A stretch of DNA of 32,988 bases from UBA7703 sp034926785 (GTDB lineage Bacteria > Bacillota > Clostridia > Christensenellales > CAG-138). Positions within the stretch are counted from its first letter, which is position 1. Every line of letters begins with the position of its first letter. The notes beneath the pieces were generated by a model. It made no database searches, was not told the origin of the DNA, and saw only the letters and a program-made list of their open reading frames with translations. The stretch lies in the NCBI GenBank assembly GCA_034926785.1, contig JAYFQU010000003.1:1-32988 (forward strand). The letters are read 5' to 3'. This document shows positions 21,457-29,404 of the stretch, one piece after another. Both the position numbers and the translations under genes were made by a program.

Positions 21457-22962
21457 ATGCAGACAAAATCAGGGGTTCTATATCGGGCGCTGATCCCGCT
21501 TTTTTGTGCGGCGCTGGTGCTGTTTTCCCTCGGCTGCGCGGGGCAGCCCGCCGCTCCGGAATCGGCGGCGACGGTCGCGCCGACCCAGCTGGACAAAAGC
21601 AATGCGAGCCTGACCGATGCGGATCTCTCCGCGCTCTATGGCCAAACCACGCTGACAAGCCTCGACCTGCGCGGAAACGAACTTTCGCCCGGCGCGGTTG
21701 CCGCGCTCCAGCAGGCGCTGCCCGGCTGCGCCATCCTCTGGAGCATCCCGCTCGGCTCCGCCCGCTTCGACAGCGACAGCGCGGCGATCGTCCTCCCCGC
21801 GGACACACCGGCCGACGCGCTCGAAAACCTCCGCCTCTTCTCCGCGCTCACGCAAATTGACGCAACCGCGCTTGTCGATTCGTCCGCCGTCCCCGCGCTT
21901 GCCGCCGAGCTGACAAATGTCACCTTTCTCTGGAAGGTCGACGTGTTGGGTCAGTCCTATCCCTCCACAACAACCGAACTGGATCTATCCGGCGCGGACG
22001 TTTCGGATGTCTCCGCCCTGGCGGCCGCGCTTTCGACATTTCCGTCTCTTACAAAAGTTGATCTGCGCGGAAAGATCCTTTCCGACGCGGACATGGCCAC
22101 GCTGACAAAAGCCCTGCCCAAGGCGCAGTTTATCTGGAGCGTCGATCTCTACGGCGTGCCGGTCGCGAGCGACGCGACCGAAGCGGACATCAGCGGCAAG
22201 GCCGTAGGCGACGTTGCCGCCCTGCAGCAAAAGCTCGCGTATCTGCCGAATCTCACCAAGCTCGTAATGTGCAACTGCGGACCGAGCAACGAGGAGATGG
22301 ACAAGCTCATCGCCGCCTTTCCAAATATCAAGTTCGTCTGGATCATCCGGGTCGGCGGTTGGGAGGTGCGCACGGACATCAAGGCCTTCTCCAAGGGCAA
22401 CCGCAAGACGTTCGACGGCGGCAGATTCATCGGCGGCAAAACGAACTTTACCGACGCGGACATTCAGCCGCTGAAGTATTGCACCGACCTCATCGCCCTC
22501 GACCTTGGCCATGGCAGCCGTATCACCGATCTAAGCATTCTGCAATATATGCCGAACCTGCGGTTCCTCATCGTCGCGATGAATAAGATCACCAATATTG
22601 AGGATTTGAAGTATTGCCCAGAACTGGAGTACCTGGAGATCTTTCAAAACTTCATCTCGGATTGGTCCCCCCTGCTCTCGCTCACCAAGCTTACCCACCT
22701 GAACTGCAGCACCAATTACAGCAAGAGCGAAAGCGGAGAGAAGACCTATCCTGACTATACGATCCTCAAGCAGATGAAGCAGCTCCAGCGCGTCTGGATC
22801 ATTCGCTGCAACCTCGGCGAGGAGCAAATGGCGGATCTGAAAGCCGCCCTGCCCAACGCCGTCATCAACAACATTGGCGGGCACTCGACCGACAACGGTT
22901 GGAGAGATAACGGCCTGTACAGAGAAATGCAGGGATTGTTTAACCTCCCGATTTCGAAATAG
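21457..22962 (+). CDS. Leucine-rich-repeat lipoprotein (paralog 1)
   Basis: A 501-residue exported protein with a lipoprotein signal peptide ending in SLGC (Cys27), so it should be anchored to the outer face of the membrane. The first half contains four long units, each ending in a W-centred strand (ILWSIPL, FLWKVDV, FIWSVDL, FVWIIRV; Trp95, 159, 227 and 295, spaced 64-68). After a GWEVRTDIKAFSKGN segment come classical short LRRs (LIALDLGHGSRITDLSIL, LRFLIVAMNKITNIEDLKYC, LEYLEIFQNFISDWSPL). The ATG at 21457 follows GGAAAGGAG. It is co-transcribed with a CapA-like gene 54 bases downstream. LRRs usually mediate protein or glycan binding; the ligand is unknown. The paralog at 25336-26835 is colinear. 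Confidence 0.88.
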   Translation: MQTKSGVLYRALIPLFCAALVLFSLGCAGQPAAPESAATVAPTQLDKSNASLTDADLSALYGQTTLTSLDLRGNELSPGAVAALQQALPGCAILWSIPLGSARFDSDSAAIVLPADTPADALENLRLFSALTQIDATALVDSSAVPALAAELTNVTFLWKVDVLGQSYPSTTTELDLSGADVSDVSALAAALSTFPSLTKVDLRGKILSDADMATLTKALPKAQFIWSVDLYGVPVASDATEADISGKAVGDVAALQQKLAYLPNLTKLVMCNCGPSNEEMDKLIAAFPNIKFVWIIRVGGWEVRTDIKAFSKGNRKTFDGGRFIGGKTNFTDADIQPLKYCTDLIALDLGHGSRITDLSILQYMPNLRFLIVAMNKITNIEDLKYCPELEYLEIFQNFISDWSPLLSLTKLTHLNCSTNYSKSESGEKTYPDYTILKQMKQLQRVWIIRCNLGEEQMADLKAALPNAVINNIGGHSTDNGWRDNGLYREMQGLFNLPISK

Positions 22963-23016
22963 CGTCCATTATATGCAGCCCCCTTTCCCCCGCCGACCCA
23001 TAGGAGAGCCATCATC

Positions 23017-24306
23017 ATGAAACGAATCTTCCTTTCGCTGCTCGCACCGCTTGGCCTGTTCCTCGTCTTGTTCGGCTGCGCCGCGCCACAAAGCGCACCG
23101 GAGCCGACTGCCGCGGGCGCGCAACCTCCGGCCGCAACGGCAGCGCCGACCATCGCCCCAACGGCGGAGCCGACCGCAACGCCGGAACCAACCCCGACGC
23201 TCATCACCATCGGCGCCATCGGGGATATTATGATTATGCCCGCGCAGATCAGCGGCGCGTATAACAAGGCGACCGACACCTATGATTTTTCGCGCAGTTT
23301 TCAAGGCGTAGCCAACCAGTTCCGCTCGGTAGACCTCATGTGCGGCAATTTTGAGACCACCGTCTCCGGCAAGGATGCCGGATATTCCGAAAAGAAAGCA
23401 AAAAAGGAGCCTGCCGACACCTTCAACGCGCCGGACTCCATCCTGGATAACCTCAAGGATATCGGCTTTGACTTTTTGAGTACCGCAAATAACCATGCTC
23501 TGGACCGCAAGATGCCGGGCCTTTTACGCACGCTGGACATGTTGGACGAGAAGGGATTTTACCACACCGGCACCGCACGCTCCAACGAGGAACGGGACAA
23601 ACCGCTGATCATCGACGTCAAGGGCGTCAAAATAGGCATTGTCGCCGCGACGGAGATCATCAACAAACACGACAAATACATGAACGACGAGGAGACGCAA
23701 TACGCCGTCACACGGCTCTATTCCCAGCAGGAACGGCTGCTCGCGGAGGTAAAGGCCTGCAAGACCGCAGGCGCGGACTTCGTGATTGCCTATCCGCACT
23801 GGGACAAGGAGCATAAGACGGGCGCGAACACACGCACCCGCGAGATGGCAAAGCTGCTGCTGGAGGCGGGCGCGGACCTGATTTTAGGCTCCCATCCGCA
23901 CGTGGTTCAGAGCATTGAAACCATGACGGTCGAACGCGGCGGGGGCTCCTATACCGGCCTCGTCGTTTACTCGATGGGGAACTTTATCTCCAACATGTCC
24001 GCAAAAACGGATATTGACCCGCTCAAGTATGGTCTGTATGTGCAGCTATCGATCGAGAAGGCCGCCGACGGAACCACGACGCTCAAGAGCGCCAGCTATA
24101 TGCCGCTGCTCTGCTTCTATCGCACCGTGGATAATCAGTATGTCCATCAGGTGGTGCCCGCGCTGTCGGACACCGCGCTGATCCACTCCTTCTCGGAACT
24201 CAACGACACCAACAAAAAGCAGGCCACCCTCTGCAGGGACTTCGTCACCGACGTCTGCACAACAGACGCGATCCCCGTCATGGAGGATTCCGACTGGGTA
24301 AACTAA
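23017..24306 (+). CDS. CapA-family lipoprotein (PGA-synthesis CapA-like phosphoesterase fold), paralog 1
   Basis: A 429-residue lipoprotein: a signal peptide with lipobox LFGC (Cys21), a Pro/Thr/Ala linker (about 25-63) and a CapA domain to the C-terminus. CapA proteins have a metallophosphatase-like fold and are needed for poly-gamma-glutamate or capsule handling in Bacillus; enzymatic roles elsewhere are uncertain. Metal-site motifs are present: GAIGDIMIMPAQ, LMCGNFETTV, TANNHALDRK, YPHWDKEH and GSHPHVVQSIE. SMGNFISNMS follows. The start follows AGGAGA. It is the second gene of the LRR operon and ends at a bidirectional terminator. No other PGA genes (capB, capC) are present, so a poly-gamma-glutamate role is not supported by context. 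Confidence 0.9.
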   Translation: MKRIFLSLLAPLGLFLVLFGCAAPQSAPEPTAAGAQPPAATAAPTIAPTAEPTATPEPTPTLITIGAIGDIMIMPAQISGAYNKATDTYDFSRSFQGVANQFRSVDLMCGNFETTVSGKDAGYSEKKAKKEPADTFNAPDSILDNLKDIGFDFLSTANNHALDRKMPGLLRTLDMLDEKGFYHTGTARSNEERDKPLIIDVKGVKIGIVAATEIINKHDKYMNDEETQYAVTRLYSQQERLLAEVKACKTAGADFVIAYPHWDKEHKTGANTRTREMAKLLLEAGADLILGSHPHVVQSIETMTVERGGGSYTGLVVYSMGNFISNMSAKTDIDPLKYGLYVQLSIEKAADGTTTLKSASYMPLLCFYRTVDNQYVHQVVPALSDTALIHSFSELNDTNKKQATLCRDFVTDVCTTDAIPVMEDSDWVN

Positions 24307-24326
24307 CCCGCATAACCGCATCAACA

Positions 24327-24362
24327 AGCCCGCGGCACAACTGACCGCGGGCTTTGTTTTTC
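24327..24362. terminator. Terminator between the LRR1-CapA1 operon and the GT14 gene
   Basis: The stem AGCCCGCGG/CCGCGGGCT with a nine-base loop is followed by TTGTTTTT on the plus strand. The minus-strand T-run is weaker, so it mainly serves the capA gene. No repeat element is inserted here. Confidence 0.8.
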
Positions 24363-24375
24363 TGGTGGGATGTCT

Positions 24376-25284
24376 TCATTTTCCGTTTTGAATATGTTCA
24401 GCGATCCGGCGGATGACCTCGCCGTCCTTCGCCTCATCAAACTTTCGCGCAAAGAGCATGCCGCTCTCCATCAGCGCCTCATAGTCTTCCATGCGAAGCA
24501 CGCGCGGAGAGCGCCCTCCCTCCGACCAGTCCACAAAGCGCATGGTCGCGGCGCACTCGTCGCCAAAGCCCATATAGGCGCGCTTCTCCATATACGGCGA
24601 GTTCGCCAGAACCGTCTGCAGCCAGAGCTCATCCGCACAGACTGATTTTTGATAGTATGCGCGGTATTTCTCCGCCTCGGCGCTGGCAAAGACTGCGCAT
24701 GGATGCGAAATGGAAAACCAAACCGCGCCCTTTTGAAACACCGCTTTGCAGTTCTGCAGGCGATCCACGTGCAATCGTTTTTGCAAATCGAGCCAGAGCG
24801 GCTCCGCAACGCGATAGAGCTTCCTGATCAGCGGATGCGCGGGCTGGCGCAGGTGCCATCTGCCGATTCTCTGGCGCAGCATGGTTTTGTCAACCGATTC
24901 GGAGTCAAAATCGACAAACTCCCGTCCCGCATGCGCCGCAAAAAACGCGTGAATCTCCCGTTGGGGTTTCAGCGGAAGATCTGCGCCGGAGAGCAGATGA
25001 TAATACGCGTGCTCCTGCGTAACAGCCGCGCGGAGCAAGGAGAGGATCACATCGATAAACGCCTCGTCACCCCAGCGCGCGTCCAGCCGCGGCACGAAAA
25101 ACACGCGGCTTTTTGGCGCGGCGGCGCGCAGTTCGTCCTCTGCAAACCCCTTTGCCTTGCGGTCGATATGGAGATAGATGTCGTTCTCAGAATGATTCAG
25201 CAGTTCCAGCAGCGTTTTGAGCTGCGCGGGTTTTTCGTGCGCCGCAATCAGGTAGGCATGGCGCTGTGTGCATTCCTGTGGCAT
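24376..25284 (-). CDS. GT14-family (Branch) glycosyltransferase
   Basis: A 302-residue cytoplasmic protein of the core-2/I-branching beta-1,6-N-acetylglucosaminyltransferase-like family. Characteristic segments are AYLIAAHEKPAQLKTLL, NDIYLHIDRKAKG, LDARWGDEAFIDVIL, YYHLLSGADLPLKP, KGAVWFSISHPCAVF and CADELWLQTVLANSP. Bacterial members are found in surface polysaccharide loci and are presumed to use UDP-GlcNAc or a similar donor. The start follows GGAGG with ideal spacing. It is the last gene of the capA2 - PIG-L/NAGPA2 - LRR2 - GT14 operon, 51 bases after LRR2. It is the only glycosyltransferase in the window, so the acceptor must be made by enzymes encoded elsewhere. Confidence 0.87.
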   Translation of the reverse strand: MPQECTQRHAYLIAAHEKPAQLKTLLELLNHSENDIYLHIDRKAKGFAEDELRAAAPKSRVFFVPRLDARWGDEAFIDVILSLLRAAVTQEHAYYHLLSGADLPLKPQREIHAFFAAHAGREFVDFDSESVDKTMLRQRIGRWHLRQPAHPLIRKLYRVAEPLWLDLQKRLHVDRLQNCKAVFQKGAVWFSISHPCAVFASAEAEKYRAYYQKSVCADELWLQTVLANSPYMEKRAYMGFGDECAATMRFVDWSEGGRSPRVLRMEDYEALMESGMLFARKFDEAKDGEVIRRIAEHIQNGK

Positions 25285-25335
25285 AGCGATTCCTCCGTCC
25301 GTTTCCTGCCCGCCTCTTCTTTCTCCGGTTCGCGC

Positions 25336-26835
25336 TTATCCCTGATTCTGCGCGCGGAGGCCAAAGAGCGCCTGCATCGCAAGATATCCCTCATTGCCCT
25401 TTCGCCAGAGGCTTTCGGCATATTCCGGATCCTTGAGCGATGCTTTGATCAACACATTCGGATACTGCGCCCGCAGCTCATCTACCTGACTCATGGTGAA
25501 GTTGTTCATGCTCATCCAGAACCGCTCCAGACTTGGCATATTCCCGATCACGGAAAAGTCTGAAATCTCGTTGTTGGCGCAGTTGAGATAGCGCAGTTTC
25601 GTGCAGTTCGCAATCGGCGAAAGATCGGTGATGTAGTTATATTTGATCTCCAGAAATTCCAGCTCGGTCTGACCCGCAAGCGGGGAGATATCCGTCAGGT
25701 CACAGAGCGAGATGATCAGGTATTTCAGCTTCGGCAGTTCCGCGATGAACCCGACATCGCCAATCTTCGTGCAGTGGCCGACATCCAGCGCGATTAAATC
25801 TGAGCAATACTTCAGGTTCTCAAAATCCTTGCTGCGAAAGGACTTATAGGAGTGTTTCTTGCCGACGAACCTGCCCGCCCCGTTCGGAAACGAGTTCCTC
25901 TGCCCCGTGCTGAATCCTTTGATGTCCGTGCGAAGTTCCCAGCCGCTCACGCGGATGAGCCAAACGAATTTGACCGCGGGATAGCGCTCGCGCAGGGCGA
26001 CCATCTGCTCGTCGCTCAGCCCGCAGCCGCACAGATCCGCATAGGTGAGCTTCGGCAAGAGTTGAAGCGCGTCGGAAAACGTCGCCGCGTCGGTGATGGT
26101 AAAACTTCGCATGTCGATTTCAGTTGCGTCGGAGGGTACGCTAAACTCGTCCGTCAGCCGCACATTCCAGACAAATACAAGATCGGGATGCCGCTGCATC
26201 AGGCCGACCTGTTCCGCAAAGGAAAAGATCACCTCGTCCGGCAGGCGAACCTCCCGCAGCGCCGGGAGCCCGGCAATCGCGCTCTCCAGCGCATCGGCGG
26301 TGACCGTTCCGCCCTTGAGCTGAAGCGATTTTACGTCCGCCGGATAGGAGTTATCCCCGATTTTAACATCCCAGCGCACCGTTAGCGCGGAATAGCGGGA
26401 TGCAAAATCGACCAGGTCTGCATAGTTCTTTGCGCTCGCATTGGCAAACTTCACGTCCATAAGCTTCGGCAGATAGGGCAGCGCCGCTTCCAGCTCCGCC
26501 GGGGTTACGCTAAGCACGGCGGAGGCTACGTCGTTTTCCACACGCTGCTCCCCGACGGGCACGCTCCAGAGAATCTCGCAGTTTGGCAGCGCGGCCTGCA
26601 GTTGCCGGTATTGCGCTTCGCTGATTGGATTTCCCCTTAAGTCGAGCTTGTCGAGGTTCGTCTTTGTGAGGAGTTCCGTAATGTCGCTCAACCCCGTGTT
26701 GGAGAGATTCAGCGTAACGGGCTCCTTCGCCGCCTCCGGCTTTGCGCAGGACGCGCACAAGCACACAAGCGCAAGCGTCAAAAGAAAGACGCCTGCGCTC
26801 GCAAAAACGCGGTTTGCCTTGGTCTGCATGGGCAT
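25336..26835 (-). CDS. Leucine-rich-repeat lipoprotein (paralog 2)
   Basis: A 499-residue exported protein homologous along its length to the LRR lipoprotein at 21457. The signal peptide ends in CASC (Cys30), an imperfect lipobox. Four long units end in W-centred strands (ILWSVPV, VRWDVKI, FVWNVRL, FVWLIRV; Trp90, 155, 223 and 292). A GWELRTDIKGFSTGQ segment and short LRRs follow (LIALDVGHCTKIGDVGFI, LKYLIISLCDLTDISPL, LEFLEIKYNYITDLSPI, LRYLNCANNEISDFSVI). Both paralogs begin with MQTK and end in a similar MQxLFxL tail. I chose the ATG at 26835, eight bases after GGAAAGG; the ATG at 26829 is possible. It begins 16 bases after the stop of the upstream PIG-L/NAGPA gene. Confidence 0.88.
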   Translation of the reverse strand: MPMQTKANRVFASAGVFLLTLALVCLCASCAKPEAAKEPVTLNLSNTGLSDITELLTKTNLDKLDLRGNPISEAQYRQLQAALPNCEILWSVPVGEQRVENDVASAVLSVTPAELEAALPYLPKLMDVKFANASAKNYADLVDFASRYSALTVRWDVKIGDNSYPADVKSLQLKGGTVTADALESAIAGLPALREVRLPDEVIFSFAEQVGLMQRHPDLVFVWNVRLTDEFSVPSDATEIDMRSFTITDAATFSDALQLLPKLTYADLCGCGLSDEQMVALRERYPAVKFVWLIRVSGWELRTDIKGFSTGQRNSFPNGAGRFVGKKHSYKSFRSKDFENLKYCSDLIALDVGHCTKIGDVGFIAELPKLKYLIISLCDLTDISPLAGQTELEFLEIKYNYITDLSPIANCTKLRYLNCANNEISDFSVIGNMPSLERFWMSMNNFTMSQVDELRAQYPNVLIKASLKDPEYAESLWRKGNEGYLAMQALFGLRAQNQG

Positions 26836-26851
26836 TCGACCGCCCTTTCCG

Positions 26852-29305
26852 TTAATTCCCCGCCCAGTCCTGCGGTACGAGGCTTTCATAGACACGCGGA
26901 GCATCCTCGTCCGGCACCTGCTGCGAATAGCCCCAAAGGAGCTGATCCGGCACGGAGCGATAGTGATTATCCGCGCGATGGTTGAGATATTCGCCCATGA
27001 ACACCAGCGAGGCGGAGGCTCCGCCGTCGAGATTATAGGCCATGATGCAACCTTCGTCGAGGAACATCTTCGCAAAATCCGAGAGCAATACACCGTGGCT
27101 GTAACGCGGGAGCCTTCCATCCACTACGATGGCAACATAATGACCCGGCTCAACCAGGCCCAGTCCAACGCGCGGATTAACGCGCCCGACGCGATCCTGA
27201 TCAACATTTTCGCAGGCAACGCCGCCCCGCACCAGCGGCGGGCCAAAGGCAAACGTTGCGCGGGTTCCATCCTCAATTTCGTTAAGCATGGAGAGATCCC
27301 CCGCATCGTAGATACGCATGGAGAGATCGTCCGTCAGCGCCATCGCGGATTGTTTGGTCATCGCGCGGAAGATGCGCCCGTCCCGGATCATCATGCCTCG
27401 GTTATAGTCCGAGTGCAGCAGGTTATCACCCGTGATGCCGAGCACCGCGCGGTAGCGCCGCGCCATCGTGCAGGCGTCTATGGGATCGCGCCCGTTCTGC
27501 CGCGCGGAGCCGAAGCCGGAGCGATAGGAATCCTCTTCCCGCTCATAGATATGCACCACATAGTAGACAACCGGCGGATTGACACGCGTCACGCGCTTAA
27601 TCTCGATACCCAAGGTATCGGTTCGATAGGCGAAGTTGCCATTCTCATAGTCGAATACGACGACCTCTTCCGGATCGCCCTCCTGACGGAAATGCGAGGC
27701 CATCGGATCCTCGGTCGGCACGGGCGCGCTTGTTTCTGCGGGCGCGGTGGCTGCGGGTTCCGGCGTGGGCACAGGTGTTGCGGCGGGAGTTGCAGCCGAT
27801 GGATGGACGCGGAGGGCCAGGATCAGCCCGCCGGCGACCAAAAGGCAGCCAACGCCCGCGATGATAAAGCGAAGCGCCTTTGCCTTGCCCTCTTTCTTAC
27901 GCGAAAGCAGGCTCACGGCGGCAACACCCGCGCCAAGCGCGCTTAGGCCAACGCCTACAAAGAACAGGGCTTTCCCTCCGTCTGTCAAAGACTGCGCATT
28001 GGCCGAGGGCGTCGAAGGCGCCTTCTCCTGCGCCGGCTGCGCCGTTGCTTCCGGCCCCGGCTCAGCGGTCGGCTTCGGGGTTGCGGCTGCGTCCGGCAGA
28101 GCCGAGGGGCCGGAAAGCGACGCCAGGATGGAATACAACCTGCTCGCGCTCTCCTGCCGCGTTGCCGCGCCGTCGGGATAAGTCTGCATAAAATAGGGCG
28201 TATCCGACACCGTCGCATGATAGAGCGCAAATGACGGGTAACGGTCGAAGACGGCCTGCGCAAGCGTTTTGGCGGACGCCCCGCCGAATGCGGAGATCGG
28301 CGCGCCGGTATCATACAGCGCGGCATTGCCGGCCTCCAGATGCTGGAAGACCGCCTGTACCTGCCAGACGCCATATTCCCGTTCGCTGACATATTCCTTT
28401 GTCGCGTCCGCAGCCTGGGATACCGCAAGCAGGGTATGCGCTGCGGTCAGGCGATGCACGCCGTCGTTATCCTCTCCCTCGGCAGAATGCGTCAGAAGCG
28501 CCTCCGGCTGATAGCGCCGCAGCAGGCGTACAAACCAGTCCGACAGGGCCGCTTTATCATATAACCCGTAGATTTTTTCGGGCCCGAGCGTCGTTCGATA
28601 ATAGGGAAAATTGCCGAAGATCGGCTGTGTTCGGCAGCCGAGGGAATACATCCCCACGATTGCCTGCTGCTGCATCTGCCGGCTCTCTGAAGTGAGGAAG
28701 ACGATCGCCGCGTCCCTGCCTGTTAAAAACGGAAGCAGACTGCCAAAATAATAGGCCTCGTCGCCGGTGTGCGCCGCGATGAGCATCACCTTCGGCTGTG
28801 TCTCCTGCGCGGCCATGACGCAGAGCGAATCCGGCGCGACCGCTGTGTCGTAAACGCTCAATTCCGAGATAGCAAACGCCTTTTTTCCGGAGATGCGCAG
28901 CCGCGCGCTGTTCTCCGGCAGAGCATAATAGTCGTTGAGCAAATCGGGGCTGACTTCGAAGCTCGCAACTACACCGCCGGATGCGTCCAGCGCCTCAATG
29001 AGTGCCGCCTCCGGCGCGATATACCAGGCAACATAGACACCCTTTGCCCCGCTCGCGAGCGCCAGTTCCAGCGCCTCGCCCGCCTTGAAGGAGATGCGCG
29101 AGTTATAGCGATTGTCGCTGAGCCTTGCGGCAAACCCCGCGCTGCGCTCCGGCAGGGTGAGTGAGCATTGGCCCGTTAAATCGTTCGCCGTCCCCGATTC
29201 CTCCGCGCGCGCGCCCTGCCAGACCGGCAGGAGCAGCCCCGTCAGCAACAAAAAAGCGCCCGCTCTCCGTATAAATTTTGGCTGCAAGACGCCTCTTTGC
29301 CGCAT
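26852..29305 (-). CDS. Exported PIG-L-like / NAGPA fusion protein (paralog 2)
   Basis: An 817-residue protein with the same layout as the one at 18687: a signal peptide (about 12-34), a beta-rich N-terminal region, a PIG-L-like domain (about 170-375), a linker (about 405-435), two transmembrane helices (about 446-467 and 478-499), a linker (about 502-535) and a NAGPA domain (about 545-792: ITGDNLLHSD, MMIRDGRIF, FAFGPPLVRGG, NPRVGLGLVEPGHY, IVVDGR, MAYNLDGGASAS). Here the PIG-L metal motif is recognisable, AHTGDE (His179, Asp182, Glu183), with a downstream THSAEGEDNDGVHRLT (His273, His284), so this paralog may be an active deacetylase. The ATG at 29305 lies nine bases after CAGGAG. It is the second gene of the operon headed by capA2. 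Confidence 0.87.
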   Translation of the reverse strand: MRQRGVLQPKFIRRAGAFLLLTGLLLPVWQGARAEESGTANDLTGQCSLTLPERSAGFAARLSDNRYNSRISFKAGEALELALASGAKGVYVAWYIAPEAALIEALDASGGVVASFEVSPDLLNDYYALPENSARLRISGKKAFAISELSVYDTAVAPDSLCVMAAQETQPKVMLIAAHTGDEAYYFGSLLPFLTGRDAAIVFLTSESRQMQQQAIVGMYSLGCRTQPIFGNFPYYRTTLGPEKIYGLYDKAALSDWFVRLLRRYQPEALLTHSAEGEDNDGVHRLTAAHTLLAVSQAADATKEYVSEREYGVWQVQAVFQHLEAGNAALYDTGAPISAFGGASAKTLAQAVFDRYPSFALYHATVSDTPYFMQTYPDGAATRQESASRLYSILASLSGPSALPDAAATPKPTAEPGPEATAQPAQEKAPSTPSANAQSLTDGGKALFFVGVGLSALGAGVAAVSLLSRKKEGKAKALRFIIAGVGCLLVAGGLILALRVHPSAATPAATPVPTPEPAATAPAETSAPVPTEDPMASHFRQEGDPEEVVVFDYENGNFAYRTDTLGIEIKRVTRVNPPVVYYVVHIYEREEDSYRSGFGSARQNGRDPIDACTMARRYRAVLGITGDNLLHSDYNRGMMIRDGRIFRAMTKQSAMALTDDLSMRIYDAGDLSMLNEIEDGTRATFAFGPPLVRGGVACENVDQDRVGRVNPRVGLGLVEPGHYVAIVVDGRLPRYSHGVLLSDFAKMFLDEGCIMAYNLDGGASASLVFMGEYLNHRADNHYRSVPDQLLWGYSQQVPDEDAPRVYESLVPQDWAGN

Positions 29306-29404
29306 GGTGTCATACTCCTGTCGCGCCGCGGATCCCGCGGCAGATTGGTTGAACCGAAACTGGTTTACGCTGCCGGCGCCCCGAAGGGTCGCTGATTTTT
29401 CGCC

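Noticed and set aside
24315..24335. GCATCAACAAGCCC beside the capA1 terminator resembles the family-2 left end
   Set aside because: The match is nine to ten bases, is oriented the wrong way relative to the hairpin, and nothing else of the element follows; probably chance.
29378..29394. A short GCGCCCC-GAA-GGGTCGC stem followed by TTTTT downstream of capA2
   Set aside because: The T-run is on the strand with no gene, the stem has a mismatch, and a terminator inside the operon is not expected.
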